Source: Erysipelotrichaceae bacterium 7770_A6
GTDB taxonomy: Bacteria > Bacillota_I > Bacilli_A > Erysipelotrichales > Erysipelotrichaceae
Reading direction: 5' to 3'
Length of the DNA: 64,000 nucleotides
NCBI GenBank assembly: GCA_014610835.1
Contig: QQXM01000145.1
Coordinates: 6,165-70,164, forward strand
How positions within the stretch are numbered: position 1 is the first letter of the stretch; every line of letters starts with the position of its first letter. This document shows positions 62,153-64,000 of this stretch, piece after piece. The translations under genes and the position numbers were made by a program. The notes beneath the pieces are model-generated. The model was not told the DNA's origin. It worked only from the letters and a program-made list of their open reading frames with translations, and made no database searches.

Positions 62153-62383
62153 ATGACGCAAAGAAAGATTGCCTTATCTATTGAGGAAGCTGCTGATTAT
62201 ACGGGAATTGGCAGGAACACCCTGCGAAAGTTGGTAGAGTGGAAGAAACTTCCGGTATTGAAGGTTGGGAGAAAAGTCCTGATCAAAACGGATATGCTGG
62301 AACTTTTTATGGAAGCCAACGAGGGCAGGGACTTGAGGGATAAGGGAAATGTGAAAGCAGTCACAAGAAACGGTTCAACTTAA
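62153..62383 (+). CDS. xis: Excisionase (Tn916 Xis-like, winged helix)
   Basis: This 76-residue basic DNA-binding protein directs integrase toward excision. It has the MerR/Xis-type helix-turn-helix LSIEEAADYTGIGRNTLRKL (residues 7-26) followed by the wing LPVLKVGRKVLIKT. The length is close to Tn916 Xis (67). AAAGGAGG precedes the ATG. It is driven by a near-consensus promoter with repressor operators; it lies on the opposite strand from int, unlike the adjacent xis-int pair of Tn916. Confidence 0.9.
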   Translation: MTQRKIALSIEEAADYTGIGRNTLRKLVEWKKLPVLKVGRKVLIKTDMLELFMEANEGRDLRDKGNVKAVTRNGST

Positions 62384-62527
62384 AAAAGCGGTTCCCGAAG
62401 AAACCGCCAAAGGTTCTATCAGACCGGAGTCATGATATACCTACACGCAAGCAGATTATACCATGTACTTCGTCTGACAGACAACAGGAAACTTATGTTT
62501 GGAAAAAAAGAAAGGACGATGATATTT

Positions 62528-62842
62528 ATGGCAAGATCAACAAAGAGTTATGAGGAGCGTATGCTCCAGTTGGAAAAGAAAGAACAGGAAAGCCTTGAGA
62601 AAGCAAAACAGTATGCAGCACAGAAACGGGAACTGAAGAAACGTCAGAAAGATGTGGAAACCAAAAAACGGACACACAGGCTCTGCCAGATTGGCGGTGC
62701 AGTGGAATCGGTACTGGGTTCTGCGATTGAGGAAGATGATATCCCAAAGCTGATCGGCTTCTTAAAAAGGCAGGAAGCAAATGGGAAATTCTTCTCAAAG
62801 GCAATGCAGAAAGAGCCAGTTGCAAATACGGAGGAAGTGTAA
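62528..62842 (+). CDS. DUF3847 family mobilisation-associated protein
   Basis: This 104-residue protein has a long charged N-terminal helix (about 5-50) and the DUF3847 core THRLCQIGGAVESVLG near 53, then KLIGFLKRQEANGKFF. The family is regularly encoded just upstream of MobA/MobL relaxases in Firmicutes elements; an accessory role at oriT is inferred. The start at 62528 is 11 nt after AAAGGA; upstream in-frame ATGs are less well spaced. The region 62384-62527 before it shows only a possible leader. Confidence 0.82.
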   Translation: MARSTKSYEERMLQLEKKEQESLEKAKQYAAQKRELKKRQKDVETKKRTHRLCQIGGAVESVLGSAIEEDDIPKLIGFLKRQEANGKFFSKAMQKEPVANTEEV

Positions 62843-62889
62843 TGCCGGAGGGAGTGGAGTTTCCATTCCCTTCATTGCTTTTTTATGAA

Positions 62890-63090
62890 GGGCGCACTTA
62901 TGGACAACCAGAGGTCGTCCGTATAAGTTTGCCACAGGTGGCAACCGGTCTGCGCTTACGCTTGCCGGGCTCGTTCCGTCGGCGGGGCTTTCAGCCAGAC
63001 CTGCTCATGCCGCAGGAGGCACTCTTCGCCAGAGGGGCACATTCCATGCAGGCTGTTATGCACAGGGCACTCTTACGCAGAGGGTGCTCC
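62890..63090. other. Hairpin-rich candidate origin of transfer (oriT)
   Basis: About 200 bp of GC-rich sequence between DUF3847 and relaxase genes holds several dyads. One is ACTTATGGAC...GTCCGTATAAGT (62896-62928). A second is TTGCCAC-AG-GTGGCAA (62928-62944). Two similar GCACTCT...AGAG-type hairpins lie at 63019-63038 and 63067-63087. Position directly 5' of the relaxase gene fits an oriT. A frame (62842-63195) is open through it, but its sequence looks like translated repeats, not a protein. Confidence 0.4.
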
Positions 63091-63170
63091 GGCAGATACC
63101 ATTTTCTTTTAGGAAAAACGTTACCTGCCGGAAATCAAAGCCGGATACGGCAGAATGGGGGAAACGGAGC

Positions 63171-64000
63171 ATGGCGATTTTTCATTATACAGTAAAGATT
63201 GTTGGACGCAGCAAAGGAAAATCCATCATATCGGCGTCTGCTTATCTCAATGGCGATGTGATGAAAAATGAAGAAACAGGCAGGATCAGCTACTATACTT
63301 CAAAAAAAGAAGTCGTTTATACCAGCCTGCTGATGTGTGAAAATGCACCACAGGAATGGCAGAATGTACCTGCTGAAAATATCAGACGGTTCCAGAAATC
63401 TGTCCGATATAAAAGGGCAGATAACCAAAATGCTGCACTGGAAAAATTCAAACTTACTTTTCAGAAGCAGCGTTTATGGAATGAAGTCTTGAGGATAGAA
63501 AAAAGTTCAGATGCACAACTCGGCAGGTCATTTGAGTTCTCACTTCCGAAAGAATGGAGCCGACAGGAACAGATTGATTATACAACTGAATATATTCAAA
63601 AGACCTTTGTAGATAAGGGAATGTGTGCGGATTGGAGTATCCACGATAAAGGAGATGGTAATCCCCATGTGCATTTACTGGTGACGATGCGACCATTCAA
63701 TTCAGACCACTCATGGGGTAACAAAGAAATCAAGGATTGGGAGTTTGTCAGAGATGAAAATGGAAATATTGTGGTGGATGAATCCCATCCGGACTGGTGG
63801 CAGGATAAAAAGGACCCTGACCGTCATGGAATCCGAATCCCCGTACTTGATGAAAATGGAGTCCAGAAAGTCGGGACAAGGAACCGCAAACAGTGGAAAC
63901 GTGTATTAACCGATGCTACCGGGTGGAACAATCCGAAAAATTGTGAGCTATGGCGGAGCGAATGGGCAAACGTCTGTAATGCACATTTGAAAACGGAAAA
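63171..64000 (+). CDS. MobA/MobL family relaxase, 3' partial
   Basis: The frame is open from ATG 63171 to the end of the window (276 codons seen). It begins AIFHYTVKIVGRSKGKSIIS and continues SASAYLNGD, as in MobQ-class (MobA/MobL) relaxases. The metal-binding HxH motif is in GNPHVHLLVTMRPF near residue 165, after SFEFSLPKEWSRQEQ. The enzyme nicks oriT through an N-terminal Tyr (likely in HYTVK) and leads the strand into the recipient. The helicase/primase-like C terminus is outside the window. Confidence 0.93.
   Translation, partial: MAIFHYTVKIVGRSKGKSIISASAYLNGDVMKNEETGRISYYTSKKEVVYTSLLMCENAPQEWQNVPAENIRRFQKSVRYKRADNQNAALEKFKLTFQKQRLWNEVLRIEKSSDAQLGRSFEFSLPKEWSRQEQIDYTTEYIQKTFVDKGMCADWSIHDKGDGNPHVHLLVTMRPFNSDHSWGNKEIKDWEFVRDENGNIVVDESHPDWWQDKKDPDRHGIRIPVLDENGVQKVGTRNRKQWKRVLTDATGWNNPKNCELWRSEWANVCNAHLKTE

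Larger units (their letters stand above)
59780..64000. mobile_element. Left part of an integrative mobilizable element
   Basis: An integrase, XRE repressor, excisionase, DUF3847 protein and MobA/MobL relaxase occur together with visibly higher GC than the flanking chromosome. The set is enough for excision/integration and mobilisation; conjugation machinery is not seen here and could lie beyond the window. The left boundary is somewhere between the CYTH gene (59663) and the integrase stop (59892); att repeats cannot be defined because the right end is missing. Confidence 0.8.

Noticed and set aside
62842-63195. 117-codon open frame between DUF3847 and the relaxase genes
   Set aside because: The product looks like translated GC-rich hairpins (Arg/Leu/Gly runs) and overlaps the relaxase start in another frame; treated as non-coding oriT-like DNA.
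1-64000. CRISPR arrays or complete insertion sequences
   Set aside because: No regularly spaced direct repeats and no transposase ORF were seen in any frame.

Overview
The window looks like the chromosome of a low-GC Gram-positive (Firmicutes), most likely an anaerobic gut or oral member of the Erysipelotrichaceae or a relative. The evidence is AT-rich coding sequence, LytR-CpsA-Psr (LCP), sortase B and LTA-synthase-like envelope genes, rubrerythrin plus superoxide reductase, and a phosphorylcholine (LicD/LicCA) module. The taxon is inferred from gene content only. I see no rRNA, CRISPR array or complete insertion sequence. One tRNA gene (Thr, CGT) is present.

Region 1 (1-25.9 kb) is a cell-surface polysaccharide / teichoic-acid-like locus, all on the + strand. 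It starts with the 3' part of an OpgB-type phosphoglycerol transferase, then rmlABDC (dTDP-L-rhamnose). Next come a GT2 glycosyltransferase with a DUF2304 partner, further GT2, GT8 and DUF4422 transferases, UDP-galactopyranose mutase and a Wzx flippase. A phosphorylcholine unit follows: LicD, a wHTH-LicC-LicA fusion, a second LicC-like nucleotidyltransferase and a BCCT transporter. An amino-sugar initiation pair (DegT aminotransferase plus phosphoglycosyl transferase) and three more glycosyltransferases come next. Sortase B, an LCP ligase and a left-handed beta-helix protein close the locus. No Wzy-type polymerase is visible.

Region 2 (25.9-59.7 kb) is mixed chromosomal housekeeping on both strands: a frameshifted pentapeptide-repeat gene, an MntP-like pump with a TetR regulator, a carboxylesterase, an LTA-synthase-like sulfatase, and an isolated AlbA_2/Schlafen-type ATPase. 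It continues with two CobW GTPases (one His/Cys-rich, one fused to a YcgQ-type domain), an orphan sugar-binding lipoprotein, a HAD phosphatase, an AraC-controlled secreted flavin reductase and a hybrid histidine kinase. Then come an LD-carboxypeptidase, a methyltransferase followed by a nuclease-helicase, a macro-domain protein, TmcAL, MupG, two alkylation-repair genes, a rhodanese-TtcA fusion, an M29 aminopeptidase, a relic receiver domain, a YitT protein, tRNA-Thr, an AraC regulator, rubrerythrin, desulfoferrodoxin and a CYTH protein.

Region 3 (about 59.8 kb to the end) is the left part of a mobilizable integrated element with higher GC. It holds a tyrosine integrase, an XRE repressor divergent from an excisionase with a clear operator set, a DUF3847 protein, a hairpin-rich candidate oriT and a MobA/MobL relaxase that runs off the window.

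A recurrent, unexpected signal is that about nine genes have no Shine-Dalgarno sequence but carry a -10 box ending 6-9 nt before the ATG. This predicts leaderless transcripts next to ordinary SD-led genes.
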